DNA of 60,982 bases from a virus, in IMG/VR virus record IMGVR_UViG_3300044695_002809, positions 1 to 60,982 of that record; one strand, 5' to 3'. The translations under genes were made by a program, and so were the position numbers. The notes under the pieces were generated by a model that was not told where the DNA came from, made no database searches, and worked only from the letters and a program-made list of their open reading frames with translations. Below, in pieces: positions 32,981-42,173 of this stretch (positions are counted from its first letter, which is position 1; the number at the start of each line of letters is the position of its first letter).

Positions 32981-33820
32981 ATGAAGGACTGTATTGTGGG
33001 TTGTTCGACCAATTATGACTGGTCGAAACTAAAATATTGGGTAAATTCAATCAACGCATCAGGCTTTGAAGGCGACAAAGTTCTGATTCTAATGAACTGC
33101 GACAAAGAGACTACAGAAAAAGTAACTGACGCAGGCTTTTCAATTATAGCATTTAATCAAGATGCTGAAGGCAATCTTTTGTATGAATCAAATGTAATGG
33201 TTCATGTGGAAAGATTTATTCACATCAACAGACTTCTAGCACAAAATGATTACCGTTATGTAATCACAACAGACGTTAGAGATGTAATTTTCCAAAAGAA
33301 TCCTATCACTTGGATTGAAGAGAATCTTCACGAAAATGAAGATTTAATTTTTTCTTCAGAAAGTATAAAATATAAAGATGAACCATGGGGTCGTGAAAAC
33401 ATATCACAATGCTATGGACTAGGAATTTATGAGCAGTATAAAAATAATACAATTTTCAATGTCGGTGTGATTGCTGGTCGTGGTCATGCGATGAGAGACT
33501 TAGCTTTACAAATTTTTCTAAACAGCATTAATCGACCGATTCCAATCGTGGATCAAGCTGTGTTTAACGTGATGATTTCAAGACATCCATATTTGAAGAA
33601 TTCTTTATACACTAAATCGGAAGATGGATGGGCGTGTCAATTGGGCACAACCGCTGATCCAAGCAAAGTTCATTTATTCAGACCCGATCTTTTAGAACCA
33701 TCACCAAAATTAGAGAACGATAAAGTTGTAACTTCAACAGGAATAGAGTATACTATTGTACATCAGTATGATCGTGTGCCAGAGTGGCGTAACGTGATAG
33801 AGGCAAAATATGACAAATAA
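32981..33820 (+). CDS. Putative glycosyltransferase (GT-A-like)
   Basis: 279 residues. YVITTDVRDVIFQKNP (near 90-105) is the strand-plus-acidic-loop expected of a GT-A transferase; a later FNVGVIAGRGHAM and IPIVDQAVFNVM contain the usual substrate-binding elements. First gene of the second sugar cassette (32.98-39.37 kb), with GGAGA before the ATG. Overlaps the methyltransferase by 11 bases. Donor and acceptor unknown. Confidence 0.65.
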   Translation: MKDCIVGCSTNYDWSKLKYWVNSINASGFEGDKVLILMNCDKETTEKVTDAGFSIIAFNQDAEGNLLYESNVMVHVERFIHINRLLAQNDYRYVITTDVRDVIFQKNPITWIEENLHENEDLIFSSESIKYKDEPWGRENISQCYGLGIYEQYKNNTIFNVGVIAGRGHAMRDLALQIFLNSINRPIPIVDQAVFNVMISRHPYLKNSLYTKSEDGWACQLGTTADPSKVHLFRPDLLEPSPKLENDKVVTSTGIEYTIVHQYDRVPEWRNVIEAKYDK

Positions 33821-34487
33821 AATTAAAGAATTATTCTGGGAACTTGGAAAGCAGTCCACTAAATGGTCAGGTTATTTTGATGTATATGAGAGACATCTTA
33901 GTAAATTTGTAGGCAAAAAGCCAAGAATCTTAGAGATTGGTATTCTTGGTGGTGGCTCAATAGAGTTGTGGTTAAAATATTTTGGTGAAGGCACAAGTGT
34001 TGTAGGACTAGATATTGAGCCTAAATCTTTAGAACACAAATATGATGGAAATGTAATAATCGTTATTGGTGATCAAAGTGATCCAGTTTTTTGGGATCAG
34101 TTTCTTCCTACACAAGAAAAATTTGACATTGTAATTGATGATGGTTCTCATATTATGAATCATCAAATTCTCACATCAAATAAAATATTTCCACACATAA
34201 AAGAAGGTGGTGTTTTTATCTGTGAGGATACACATACAAGTTATTGGCCACACCATTGGGGCGGATCATTCAGAGGTGCTGGAACTTTCATTGAACACTC
34301 AAAGCGTGTTACTGATATTGTCAATCATCAACATTTTCAAGGTTCACCTATCTCAAATGAAGCACTAGAGGTGTATAAAAATCTTTACTCAGTATCATTC
34401 TATAATAGTATGGTCGTTATGGAAAAAGAAGAATTGAAGCCGTTTGGTATTACTGATAACAAAGCAAACATTGGACGTGATCTATGA
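33810..34487 (+). CDS. SAM-dependent methyltransferase (class I)
   Basis: 225 residues. Motif I is RILEIGILGGGSIELWL (near 35-51), followed by VGLDIEP (near 60-66) for the ribose-binding acidic residue and FDIVIDDGSHIM (near 100-111). HHWGG near 146-150 lies where sugar O-methyltransferases of the macrocin/TylF type bind metal or substrate. Its place between two glycosyltransferase-like genes suggests methylation of a sugar, but a protein or small-molecule substrate is possible. Confidence 0.8.
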   Translation: MTNKIKELFWELGKQSTKWSGYFDVYERHLSKFVGKKPRILEIGILGGGSIELWLKYFGEGTSVVGLDIEPKSLEHKYDGNVIIVIGDQSDPVFWDQFLPTQEKFDIVIDDGSHIMNHQILTSNKIFPHIKEGGVFICEDTHTSYWPHHWGGSFRGAGTFIEHSKRVTDIVNHQHFQGSPISNEALEVYKNLYSVSFYNSMVVMEKEELKPFGITDNKANIGRDL

Positions 34488-35197
34488 GAATAGCATTGTG
34501 TATTTCTGGTCAACCACGAATGTGGGAAAAAGGATTTGAGTATCATTATAAAAATATTATCAGCGGAAATGATGTAACGGTATTTTTACATTCTTGGGAA
34601 ATGCCAGGAACACAAATCCATGAGATATCTGAAAAATATGGTGCTTATAGTTTTGTAACATCACCTAATCCAACAGTTGATTTATCAAAATATAAAAACA
34701 CTCCAGCGCCATCGATAAACTGGAAAGTAAAAGATGGCCGCATGTCAACGTATGCACAGTTATATGCTATCAAAGAGTGTATGCAGAGTAAATGTGAATA
34801 TGAAAAATACACAAATATGAAATTTGATTGGGTTGTTCGTTCACGTTTTGATTTTGCTGTTAATATTCGCATACCGTTCGACACTTTAAATCCTAACAAA
34901 TTATACGTACCGAATTGTCGTGTGACACCGAATCGTGATTTTGGTAATGATCAATTTGCGTTTTCTTCTTCCGAAAACATGGACAAGTATGCAGATGCAT
35001 ATAATCATATTGATGAGTTCTATAATTGTGGTGTGCCTTATATGATGGAAGATTTCATGAGTGCTAATTGGAAATTACATGGTCTTGTTGGTAAAAATCT
35101 TGTATATTGTGACTTTAATCATCCGTTTCCACCAGGACCATACAACAGCACATGGCATTCATTACTCAGAGAAGACTTTGAAGAGTGGCTAAAATGA
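34484..35197 (+). CDS. Putative glycosyltransferase of an unassigned family
   Basis: 237 residues. Starts MRIALCISGQPRMWEKGFEYH, a pattern seen in glycosyltransferase-like proteins of capsule loci. WVVRSRFDFAVNI (near 115-127) has an R-x-R-x-D acidic segment comparable to a donor-binding site, and FGNDQFAFSS lies where an acceptor loop would be. The product fits a GT-A fold but shows no clear DxD. Overlaps the methyltransferase gene by ATGA. Confidence 0.6.
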   Translation: MRIALCISGQPRMWEKGFEYHYKNIISGNDVTVFLHSWEMPGTQIHEISEKYGAYSFVTSPNPTVDLSKYKNTPAPSINWKVKDGRMSTYAQLYAIKECMQSKCEYEKYTNMKFDWVVRSRFDFAVNIRIPFDTLNPNKLYVPNCRVTPNRDFGNDQFAFSSSENMDKYADAYNHIDEFYNCGVPYMMEDFMSANWKLHGLVGKNLVYCDFNHPFPPGPYNSTWHSLLREDFEEWLK

Positions 35198-35916
35198 ATC
35201 TGATAATTTGCATGGCAGGTTATAACACACGTTTTCACGATGTGGGTTTTGATATACCCAAATATCTTTTGCCATGGAATGACAAGACAATCATATATGA
35301 GATTTTAAAAAATCTTGGTTGGGTTACGCAACTTATCCTTGTGGCAAACAAAAGAGATGTTTACTTCAAAGATCAACTTGAAGAGGCAATCAAACCACTA
35401 GGCTGGAATGAAAGTAACATTTTGTATATTGGCGATACAAAAGGTCAAGCACACACAGCAGCGATTGGTATTGAACAACTCAACAACAAAAATTTACCAA
35501 CATTCGTTCACAATGCAGATACCATCATCAAAGGTCGTCGTATAGATTTTATTGCTGACGATTTGACTGCAAAGTATGATGCATACATTGATGTATTTGT
35601 GGGCAACTCACCAAAGTATTCTTACGTTCGTGCATATGAAAATATAATTACGGAAATTGTAGAGAAAAAACAAATATCACCATATGCATCATCTGGTTTT
35701 TACGGCTTTTTAACAGGACATCTTTACCTAGAATACTACAACAAATTAATTCAAACTGATGGTGAATTGTATATTGCAAATGTGATTCAAAGTATGATAG
35801 AATCTAATAAACAAGTGTTTATGAATCCTCTAGGTAACAACCAAGAGACTATTGTATTAGGCAGTCCACAAGAATATGGCATAGAGATAGCAAGACAAGC
35901 ATTGGGTGCAAAATGA
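35194..35916 (+). CDS. Sugar-phosphate nucleotidyltransferase
   Basis: 240 residues from ATG 35194 (ATGA overlap); GTG 35185 is a less likely alternative. The start NLIICMAGYNTRFHDVGFDIPKYLLP is the variant G-x-x-T-R-F...K nucleotidyltransferase signature, followed by FVHNADTI (near 103-110) for the metal-binding Asp. It should couple a sugar 1-phosphate to a nucleoside triphosphate, giving an NDP-sugar or NDP-cyclitol. The sugar is not determined; the neighbouring C7 cyclase suggests a cyclitol phosphate as one candidate. Confidence 0.8.
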   Translation: MNLIICMAGYNTRFHDVGFDIPKYLLPWNDKTIIYEILKNLGWVTQLILVANKRDVYFKDQLEEAIKPLGWNESNILYIGDTKGQAHTAAIGIEQLNNKNLPTFVHNADTIIKGRRIDFIADDLTAKYDAYIDVFVGNSPKYSYVRAYENIITEIVEKKQISPYASSGFYGFLTGHLYLEYYNKLIQTDGELYIANVIQSMIESNKQVFMNPLGNNQETIVLGSPQEYGIEIARQALGAK

Positions 35917-36866
35917 AATCGATATCATTAAAAGGAGGTTCACTTAGCAAGACTTATTGGATGCCAAGTGAAAAAATTGTTCGTAAAGAAGTTTCAAGAA
36001 TACAGAATCGTGAGTACGGTTTCATGCGTTGGTACTCACAATTGAAAAAGTTACAAGAATACAATACTCTGTATCCTGGATTGTTTCCTAAAGTTGTGAA
36101 TGTTGGTTCTGATGCGAAGACTGCATGGTTCGATCTTGAATATCTTGAAGGTTTTCGTGATATCAAAAGCATTCTCAGTAAAGACATATTAAACGAAGAG
36201 CAAATCTTCAAAATGAGTAAGGCAGTTTGGAAAGGACTGAACACAATTCATTCAGTCAAAAAAGAACCAATTAAAGGTGCGCCAAGTTTATATTTCGAAG
36301 AAGAGATACAACAAAAGATTGATGATGCAATTAAGATACCTTCATTCCAAGAATTTTTTTATCGTGGCTCATATGGCCTAAACAACAAAGTTGTAATTGG
36401 AATTGCTGGTTATTTGTATGATCTTCATAACTACTTCAATGAACTAGAAAATGATGAAGAGTGCAACATACATGGCAATCCAACACTTGAAAACATCATG
36501 TATTCATTCGAAGAAGACCGTGTGGTTTTTATTGACACATATGATGAGAGTATGTGGAACACCAAGTATCTTGATTACGCACAGGTGTTGCAATGCTCAC
36601 GCAGTCACTATGGTTTTATTAATGACCGCGATGTTCGTGTGACGGGTATCGATTTCTTCAATCCAAATAGAGGTACAGAACACTTCGATACATTCAATAA
36701 ACACTTTATCTCTGAGTTGCCAGAAGATAAAATGAAACTCATAGATATATTAGAAGCATCACAGTTTATTCGTATGCTGCCATTCAAGTTAATTGCTGGC
36801 GACATCAACAAAGCAAAATATTTTTATGTTCATGCATGTGAATTGTTTGGTAAGGTAATGAGATGA
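35913..36866 (+). CDS. APH-like phosphotransferase with altered catalytic motif
   Basis: 317 residues of the aminoglycoside-phosphotransferase/choline-kinase type. The catalytic loop is HGNPTLENIM (H187 to M196): the usual HGDxxxxN has Asn (N189) in place of the catalytic Asp, while the metal-binding Asn is kept. VVFIDTYDES supplies the second metal Asp. The change could make it a weak or pseudo-kinase. In its cassette it would be expected to phosphorylate a cyclitol or sugar before nucleotidylation. Overlaps both neighbours by four bases. Confidence 0.65.
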   Translation: MKSISLKGGSLSKTYWMPSEKIVRKEVSRIQNREYGFMRWYSQLKKLQEYNTLYPGLFPKVVNVGSDAKTAWFDLEYLEGFRDIKSILSKDILNEEQIFKMSKAVWKGLNTIHSVKKEPIKGAPSLYFEEEIQQKIDDAIKIPSFQEFFYRGSYGLNNKVVIGIAGYLYDLHNYFNELENDEECNIHGNPTLENIMYSFEEDRVVFIDTYDESMWNTKYLDYAQVLQCSRSHYGFINDRDVRVTGIDFFNPNRGTEHFDTFNKHFISELPEDKMKLIDILEASQFIRMLPFKLIAGDINKAKYFYVHACELFGKVMR

Positions 36867-37999
36867 GTTTAGACTTTATGATGGATTATGACAAGTTCAA
36901 ACGAACTTGGTCGGTAAAAACAGAACTACCTGTAGAATTCAAACTTACATATTCTGCTGATATCTTTAGCCCAGGTAATCAAGATATTGTAAACATCACG
37001 AATAGTGAACGTAGAATTATCGTCATTGATTCTGAAGTACATGATTTATACAAAGACAGTATCGCAGCATATTTTGGTGCAGTCAAATTGAGTTGTAAGA
37101 TATTATGTGTAGACTGTAAAGAAGAAAACAAGAATTGGAAAAATGTTGATCGTATTTTGGACTTTTTTGAACAATATGGAGTATTGCGCCGTGAACCTAT
37201 TATCGCAATTGGCGGAGGTGTTCTGCTGGACATTGTTGGTTTTGCTTGTAGCATATACCGTCGTGGAATTCCCTACGTTAAGATTCCCACAACACTTCTT
37301 GCCATCGTTGACGCTTCTGTAGGCTCTAAAGTCGGAGTCAATCATATAGGTAGACGCAATCGTATTGGTGCATACTATCCACCACTTGCGACATACATTG
37401 ATAAAAAGTTTATTAAGACGCAAAGTGAACGAGAAATCATCAATGGTATTGCAGAAATATTCAAACTTGCAGTCATCAAATCGCCAGAATTGTTTCATCT
37501 ACTAGAAGAGAACGCAGAGATATTAATTGATGAAAAGTTTCAATATGGTGCTGTGCCAGTTCGTGTAATCAATCTTGCTATTACAGACATGATTGCAGAG
37601 TTAGGACCAAATCTGTGGGAAAAACGATTAGATCGCTGTGTAGATTTTGGTCACACATTCAGTCCTATAATTGAGATGGCCAATATACCAGAGTTGTTGC
37701 ATGGTGAAGCAGTAGCATTGGATTGTTTGTATAGTTCGTGCATTTCATTCATTCGTGGTTATATCGATACAGTTCAATTGAAACGAATTTTTGATGTTGC
37801 AAAGAGATTGAAACTAAAAACATTTCATAAAGATTTTACCAACATGAAGTATTTGTTAGAGAGTCTGCGTGACGCAACTAAACATCGTAATGGTAATCAG
37901 TATGCACCATTGCCTATTGCAATTGGTAATTACAAAATTGTGAATGATCTTACTGAAGGTGAAATGAAACTTGCGATTGATGTTTTTGAGGAGATGTGA
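36863..37999 (+). CDS. Sedoheptulose-7-phosphate cyclase-type enzyme (DHQ synthase superfamily)
   Basis: 378 residues. GGGVLLDIVGFACSIYRRG (about 117-135), KIPTTLLAIVDASVGSKVGVN, and NRIGAYYPP are shared by the superfamily. The metal-site His is in FGHTFSPIIEM (H264) and the next in LLHGEAVALD. FSP after GHT, rather than the FGHxxE of DHQ synthase, is the pattern I associate with 2-epi-5-epi-valiolone synthases. It would cyclise sedoheptulose 7-phosphate to a C7-cyclitol. Start ATG 36863; GAGATGTG links it to the next SDR. A true DHQ synthase is the main alternative. Confidence 0.8.
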   Translation: MSLDFMMDYDKFKRTWSVKTELPVEFKLTYSADIFSPGNQDIVNITNSERRIIVIDSEVHDLYKDSIAAYFGAVKLSCKILCVDCKEENKNWKNVDRILDFFEQYGVLRREPIIAIGGGVLLDIVGFACSIYRRGIPYVKIPTTLLAIVDASVGSKVGVNHIGRRNRIGAYYPPLATYIDKKFIKTQSEREIINGIAEIFKLAVIKSPELFHLLEENAEILIDEKFQYGAVPVRVINLAITDMIAELGPNLWEKRLDRCVDFGHTFSPIIEMANIPELLHGEAVALDCLYSSCISFIRGYIDTVQLKRIFDVAKRLKLKTFHKDFTNMKYLLESLRDATKHRNGNQYAPLPIAIGNYKIVNDLTEGEMKLAIDVFEEM

Positions 38000-38673
38000 T
38001 GCGTAAAGTTGCTGTGGTGACTGGTTGTAGTTATGGTCTTGGTTATGATATTGCAAACAGATTGATTGATGAAGGTTACTTTGTATACGGTATTTCACGC
38101 TCAGAGCCATCGCCGAATCTTTCGGCATATCCAGATACATTTCAATGGATAGAATGTGATATCTCAAACGCACAAGAAGTTAATATGGCATTTAGAGAAA
38201 TTGGCACATACATTGATGTTCTCGTAAATAATGCTGGTGTATATGGTTGGGGCGTATTTAAAACTGATTCCACAGTTAAGATGATTGATAACATAATTGA
38301 TTTGAATGTCAAAGGCACGATGTATGTGACAAGAGAAGCTCTCCAACTCATGAACAAAGGTAGCGATATAATTTTTATTAACTCCGTTGCAGGTCTTGCT
38401 GAAATGGAATTGGAAGCAATTTACTCTGCATCTAAACACGCAATTACCGCTTTTGCTGGTGCATTAGGTGCAGAATTACACACTCAAATGGATGAAATTC
38501 GTGTTACAAGTATTCACCCCGGAGGTATAAAAACACCAATGCAGGATCATCACGCATATAAAGACAAATTTATGCATCCAGAAGAAGTAACAGACGCTCT
38601 AATACATGTACTCAATTCAAAAGCAACATATAAAACAATTAAATTATTTTCGGAGTTTGAATGGCATCAATAA
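37999..38673 (+). CDS. Classical short-chain dehydrogenase
   Basis: 224 residues from ATG 37999; GTG 37996 is possible. TGCSYGLG (near 8-15) binds NAD(P), NNAG lies near 74-77, the catalytic Ser is in INSVAG and the catalytic Tyr/Lys in YSASK. IHPGGIKTPM near 167-176 completes the fold. It probably oxidises or reduces the cyclitol or sugar of this cassette. GAGG (37988-37991) is the ribosome-binding site. It overlaps the following gene by 13 bases. Confidence 0.85.
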   Translation: MRKVAVVTGCSYGLGYDIANRLIDEGYFVYGISRSEPSPNLSAYPDTFQWIECDISNAQEVNMAFREIGTYIDVLVNNAGVYGWGVFKTDSTVKMIDNIIDLNVKGTMYVTREALQLMNKGSDIIFINSVAGLAEMELEAIYSASKHAITAFAGALGAELHTQMDEIRVTSIHPGGIKTPMQDHHAYKDKFMHPEEVTDALIHVLNSKATYKTIKLFSEFEWHQ

Positions 38674-39371
38674 TACCTGATCAAAAATTATTCATCGTAA
38701 CCTCGGCGCTGAATGCAACACTAGGTAACATTACACACGAAGAGAGATTAGAACAAACCATTCAAGGACTCAAAAAACTGAGAGAGTCTGTTCCAGATTG
38801 TATTGTATTGTTTGTCGATGGATCACCTCAGAAAATTGAAAAAGAAAAGATTTTGGAAATTTCAAATTTGGTAGACTTTGTTGCTGATTTTTCAACAGAT
38901 GAAATTGTCAATAGATTTGCAAAACAAAAGAAGAAGAGTGAAGCTGAGTGTGCTTTACTCATAAAAACTTTACTGCTTTTGAAGCAAGAACCTAGCATGA
39001 TGAGAGTCCTACATTCAGTAAATCGCATTTTCAAAATATCCGCAAGAACCGATCTTTTGGAAGATTTTAACGTGTATGAACACGATAGATGGGGTAAATA
39101 TGTGTTCAAAAAACGCATTCCGACTTGGATATCAGACAGTAGAAATGAGTTTGCTACCGATCTTTTAATCACAAGAATGTTTTCTTTTTGTCCATCTTTA
39201 ATAGACGATTATATAAGAACTCTTGGTGCCAACATCAATATCATCACACAAACGGAAATTGATACAGAACACGCTCATTTTTTGAACATAAACAAAGAAT
39301 TATTGGTGGAATTAGACCAGATTCATTGTCAAGGTACCGTAGCCACCACAAAAACGCTAGAAGTTTACTAA
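38661..39371 (+). CDS. Unknown protein at end of second sugar cassette
   Basis: 236 residues. FIVTSALNATLGNITHEERLEQTIQGL and CIVLFVDGSPQKI near the start suggest a Rossmann- or GT-A-like fold, and FKISARTDLLEDFNV near 124-138 could be an acidic substrate site. No family recognised. The 13-base overlap with the SDR gene and the immediately following late promoter suggest it closes this transcription unit. A glycosyltransferase role is likely from the context but not shown. Confidence 0.55.
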   Translation: MASIIPDQKLFIVTSALNATLGNITHEERLEQTIQGLKKLRESVPDCIVLFVDGSPQKIEKEKILEISNLVDFVADFSTDEIVNRFAKQKKKSEAECALLIKTLLLLKQEPSMMRVLHSVNRIFKISARTDLLEDFNVYEHDRWGKYVFKKRIPTWISDSRNEFATDLLITRMFSFCPSLIDDYIRTLGANINIITQTEIDTEHAHFLNINKELLVELDQIHCQGTVATTKTLEVY

Positions 39372-39381
39372 ATACTAAATA
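39368..39381 (+). promoter_or_regulatory. Tandem late promoter boxes CTAAATA-CTAAATA
   Basis: Two directly adjoining copies of CTAAATA (39368-39374 and 39375-39381), the late-promoter box reported for T4-like cyanophages. They lie 33 bases before the 919-residue late gene at 39414, whose ribosome-binding site is AGAGG. Tandem placement is not seen elsewhere in the window. Confidence 0.75.
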
Positions 39382-39413
39382 ACATAAAACAACTGCTGTA
39401 GAGGCGGAAACAT

Positions 39414-42173
39414 ATGAAATTTAGCGATTTTCTGCGTGAGCAGAAAGAAAAACATGCTGTCCTAGCATTTGGACGCATGAATCCGATTACAAACGGTCAC
39501 GAAAAAGTAGTTAAAACCGTTAAAAAACTTGCCAAACAAGTTGGCGGTTCACATCATATTGTCCTGTCACACTCACAGGATGCAAAGAAAAATCCCCTTA
39601 CAGTAGAACAAAAGATCAAACATGCTAAACATGCGTTTGCCGACACAAACTTTGTAGCAGCATCCAAAGAATCGCCTACATTCTTTGATTATGCAGAAAA
39701 ACTATACAAACAAGGCGTAACTCATCTTCACATGGTTGCTGGTTCTGATCGTGCTGTTGAATATGTAAAATTACTTCAAAAATATAATGGCACACATAAA
39801 GGTGCCCGTTTCAATTTCAAATATGTTGGTGTAGAATCCGCTGGTGAACGTGATCCAGATGCAGAAGGTGCAGAAGGAATTTCTGCATCAAAGATGCGTG
39901 ACGCTGCAAAGAACGGAGACTTTGATACTTTCAAAAAAGGTGCGCCATCAACAATGTCAGTTGCTCAAGTCAAACAAATGTATAACGATGTTCGTAAAGG
40001 TATGAGACTTCATGAAGAAATACTTCGTGAAGGTGTTCATGACAAAGGTATTTTCAAAGCAGTATTTCTAGGTGGTGGTCCCGGTTCAGGTAAAGACTAT
40101 GTGTTAAGCAAAACACTTGATGGTCATGGTCTGACAGAAATCAATTCTGACAAAGCACTTGAGTATTTGATGGACAAAGAAGGTCTTGATAAGAAGATGC
40201 CTGATGATGAAGAAGCACAACGTAATGCAGTTCGCAAGAGAGCAAAAAATGTAACGGAATTACGTCAGCGCCTTGCACTTCATGGACGTAATGGATTAAT
40301 TATCAATGGTACAGGTGATGATCCAGAAAAGTATGCAAAACTTAAAGACATGCTTGAAAAGTTAGGCTATGAAACACAGATGATCATGGTCAACACAGCA
40401 GACGAGGTTTCAAAAGAAAGAAACATCGAACGTGGTCAGCGCGGTGGTCGTACTGTACCAGAAAACATTCGTAAAGAAAAATGGGATTCTGTGCAAGCAG
40501 CACGACCAATGTTTGGTAAAATATTTCGTGACAATTACATTGAGTTTGATAATTCAGAAGATTTGCGTACCGCATCTCCAGATGTTGTGGAAGCAAAGAC
40601 CAAAGAATTAGACGGCATTTTTAAGAGCGTACAAAAATTTGTTGCAAAACCACCTAAGAATGATGATGCAAAAGGCTGGATTGCTACTGAACTCGGCAAG
40701 AAAGATACCGCACCGATTCGTACCGACATGAAACCACACGCTGATGCAGGCACACATGATGACATGAACACGATGGGACTTGAATACTATGGTTTTGGTC
40801 GTTATGGTAAAGATGGTAAAGTAACACACCGTTCTGTACACGGCAGTCTTGTGCCAGTTGAGAAGATTGCAAAAACTGTTGAAACACATCAAAAGAAAAT
40901 GTCAAAAGTAAATGAGGCATTTGATAAACTCATCAATGAAGCAGTTACAGTTTCGATTACTGGCGACACAGTAGAAGAAGTTACTAAAACAATTCGTTTG
41001 CTGAAAACGGACGAAGAAGAAATGACTGAGGAAGAAGAAGTGAATACAATGTCTGATCCTGGTGCATACAATCTACTGACACTCGGTACAGGCATGATCA
41101 AAGAAGATTTGCGTAATTGGTTTAATCCAAAACATCCAGAGGGTGGTTGGAAACGAATCAATTCTAAAGGTGAAGCAATAGGTCCTTGTGCAAGAGAAGA
41201 GGGTGAACCAAAGCCAAAATGCATGTCAAATGCAAAGAGAGCAATGCTTTCTAAAAAAGAACGCGCATCAGCAGTTGCATCAAAACGCCGTCATGATCCA
41301 AATCCAGAACGCAAGGGCGAACCAATTAATGTGTCAAGTTTTGGTAAAGGCAAAATTAGTGAAGCCGCATACGAGGGCAACATTGGCATGATGGAAGTTA
41401 TGAAGTTCCATCAGAAAGCCACACCAGAACAAAAGAAAAAGTTCAAAGAACATCTTGCAAACAAAAATCACAAAGAAGCATGGAAAATGATTCAACATGT
41501 TTCTGGTACAAAGTTGATCGGTAAACAATTTGAAGAAACCGAAAAGAAGCAAAAACTGTTGACAGATAAAAATGGTAAACCAAGATTGTTTTTCATTCGT
41601 GGTTCAGCAGCAAAAGAAGCACATCAAAAAAATGGTACAGTAGCAAAAGTTGGTAAAAGATATGTCGTTAAACTAAAAGAGGACTTATATGAAGTACATT
41701 CACCTAATAATTCTGCGATTGAAGCAGTTTATGGACAGAATAACTCCACCCCGTCAGCCGAGCAACTTGGAAAAGTCAGAGCCAGTACTGGAAGAAAAGA
41801 ACGACCAGCCCTCGACAAACCCGTTGCCGAAGGAAGAAGAACAATCAGTCTTGCCAGCATCAAAGAAAACTGGCAGAAAAAAATCCAAGAGTCAATAGAC
41901 AAAGGAATAGAACCAGGCATTTCAATGGCAGGTGCTGGTGAAAGCCCTGCAAGAGATATGGGTGAGAAACCAGATCGTGATGGTAAAGCAACACAAGTTA
42001 CATGCAATGGTACAGGCGCAGGTGCAATATGTCCTAAACACGGAATGAAAAATTGCAGGCTTGCAGAATTAACTGGTGATGAAACAACAGCAAGTATCGG
42101 CGATCAAAAAGAAGATGAATTGAAGAAAAAAGGTATATCACTCACAACATTCAAGAAAAAAAATTACATATGA
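39414..42173 (+). CDS. Nucleotidyltransferase / P-loop kinase fusion with capsid-targeting-like N-terminus
   Basis: 919 residues. The start MKFSDFLRE resembles the T4 capsid-targeting sequence (MKTYQEFIAE) with an LxE cleavage site. AFGRMNPITNGH (about 18-29) and ISASKMRDAA (near 157-166) identify a nucleotidyltransferase of the HIGH type. A second catalytic domain has the P-loop GGGPGSGKD at about 220-228 and resembles zeta-toxin/kinase proteins. A long Lys/Glu-rich tail follows, with KHPEGGWKRIN and related modules I recall from other marine phages. A late promoter lies upstream. Likely head-packaged; substrate unknown. Confidence 0.7.
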   Translation: MKFSDFLREQKEKHAVLAFGRMNPITNGHEKVVKTVKKLAKQVGGSHHIVLSHSQDAKKNPLTVEQKIKHAKHAFADTNFVAASKESPTFFDYAEKLYKQGVTHLHMVAGSDRAVEYVKLLQKYNGTHKGARFNFKYVGVESAGERDPDAEGAEGISASKMRDAAKNGDFDTFKKGAPSTMSVAQVKQMYNDVRKGMRLHEEILREGVHDKGIFKAVFLGGGPGSGKDYVLSKTLDGHGLTEINSDKALEYLMDKEGLDKKMPDDEEAQRNAVRKRAKNVTELRQRLALHGRNGLIINGTGDDPEKYAKLKDMLEKLGYETQMIMVNTADEVSKERNIERGQRGGRTVPENIRKEKWDSVQAARPMFGKIFRDNYIEFDNSEDLRTASPDVVEAKTKELDGIFKSVQKFVAKPPKNDDAKGWIATELGKKDTAPIRTDMKPHADAGTHDDMNTMGLEYYGFGRYGKDGKVTHRSVHGSLVPVEKIAKTVETHQKKMSKVNEAFDKLINEAVTVSITGDTVEEVTKTIRLLKTDEEEMTEEEEVNTMSDPGAYNLLTLGTGMIKEDLRNWFNPKHPEGGWKRINSKGEAIGPCAREEGEPKPKCMSNAKRAMLSKKERASAVASKRRHDPNPERKGEPINVSSFGKGKISEAAYEGNIGMMEVMKFHQKATPEQKKKFKEHLANKNHKEAWKMIQHVSGTKLIGKQFEETEKKQKLLTDKNGKPRLFFIRGSAAKEAHQKNGTVAKVGKRYVVKLKEDLYEVHSPNNSAIEAVYGQNNSTPSAEQLGKVRASTGRKERPALDKPVAEGRRTISLASIKENWQKKIQESIDKGIEPGISMAGAGESPARDMGEKPDRDGKATQVTCNGTGAGAICPKHGMKNCRLAELTGDETTASIGDQKEDELKKKGISLTTFKKKNYI

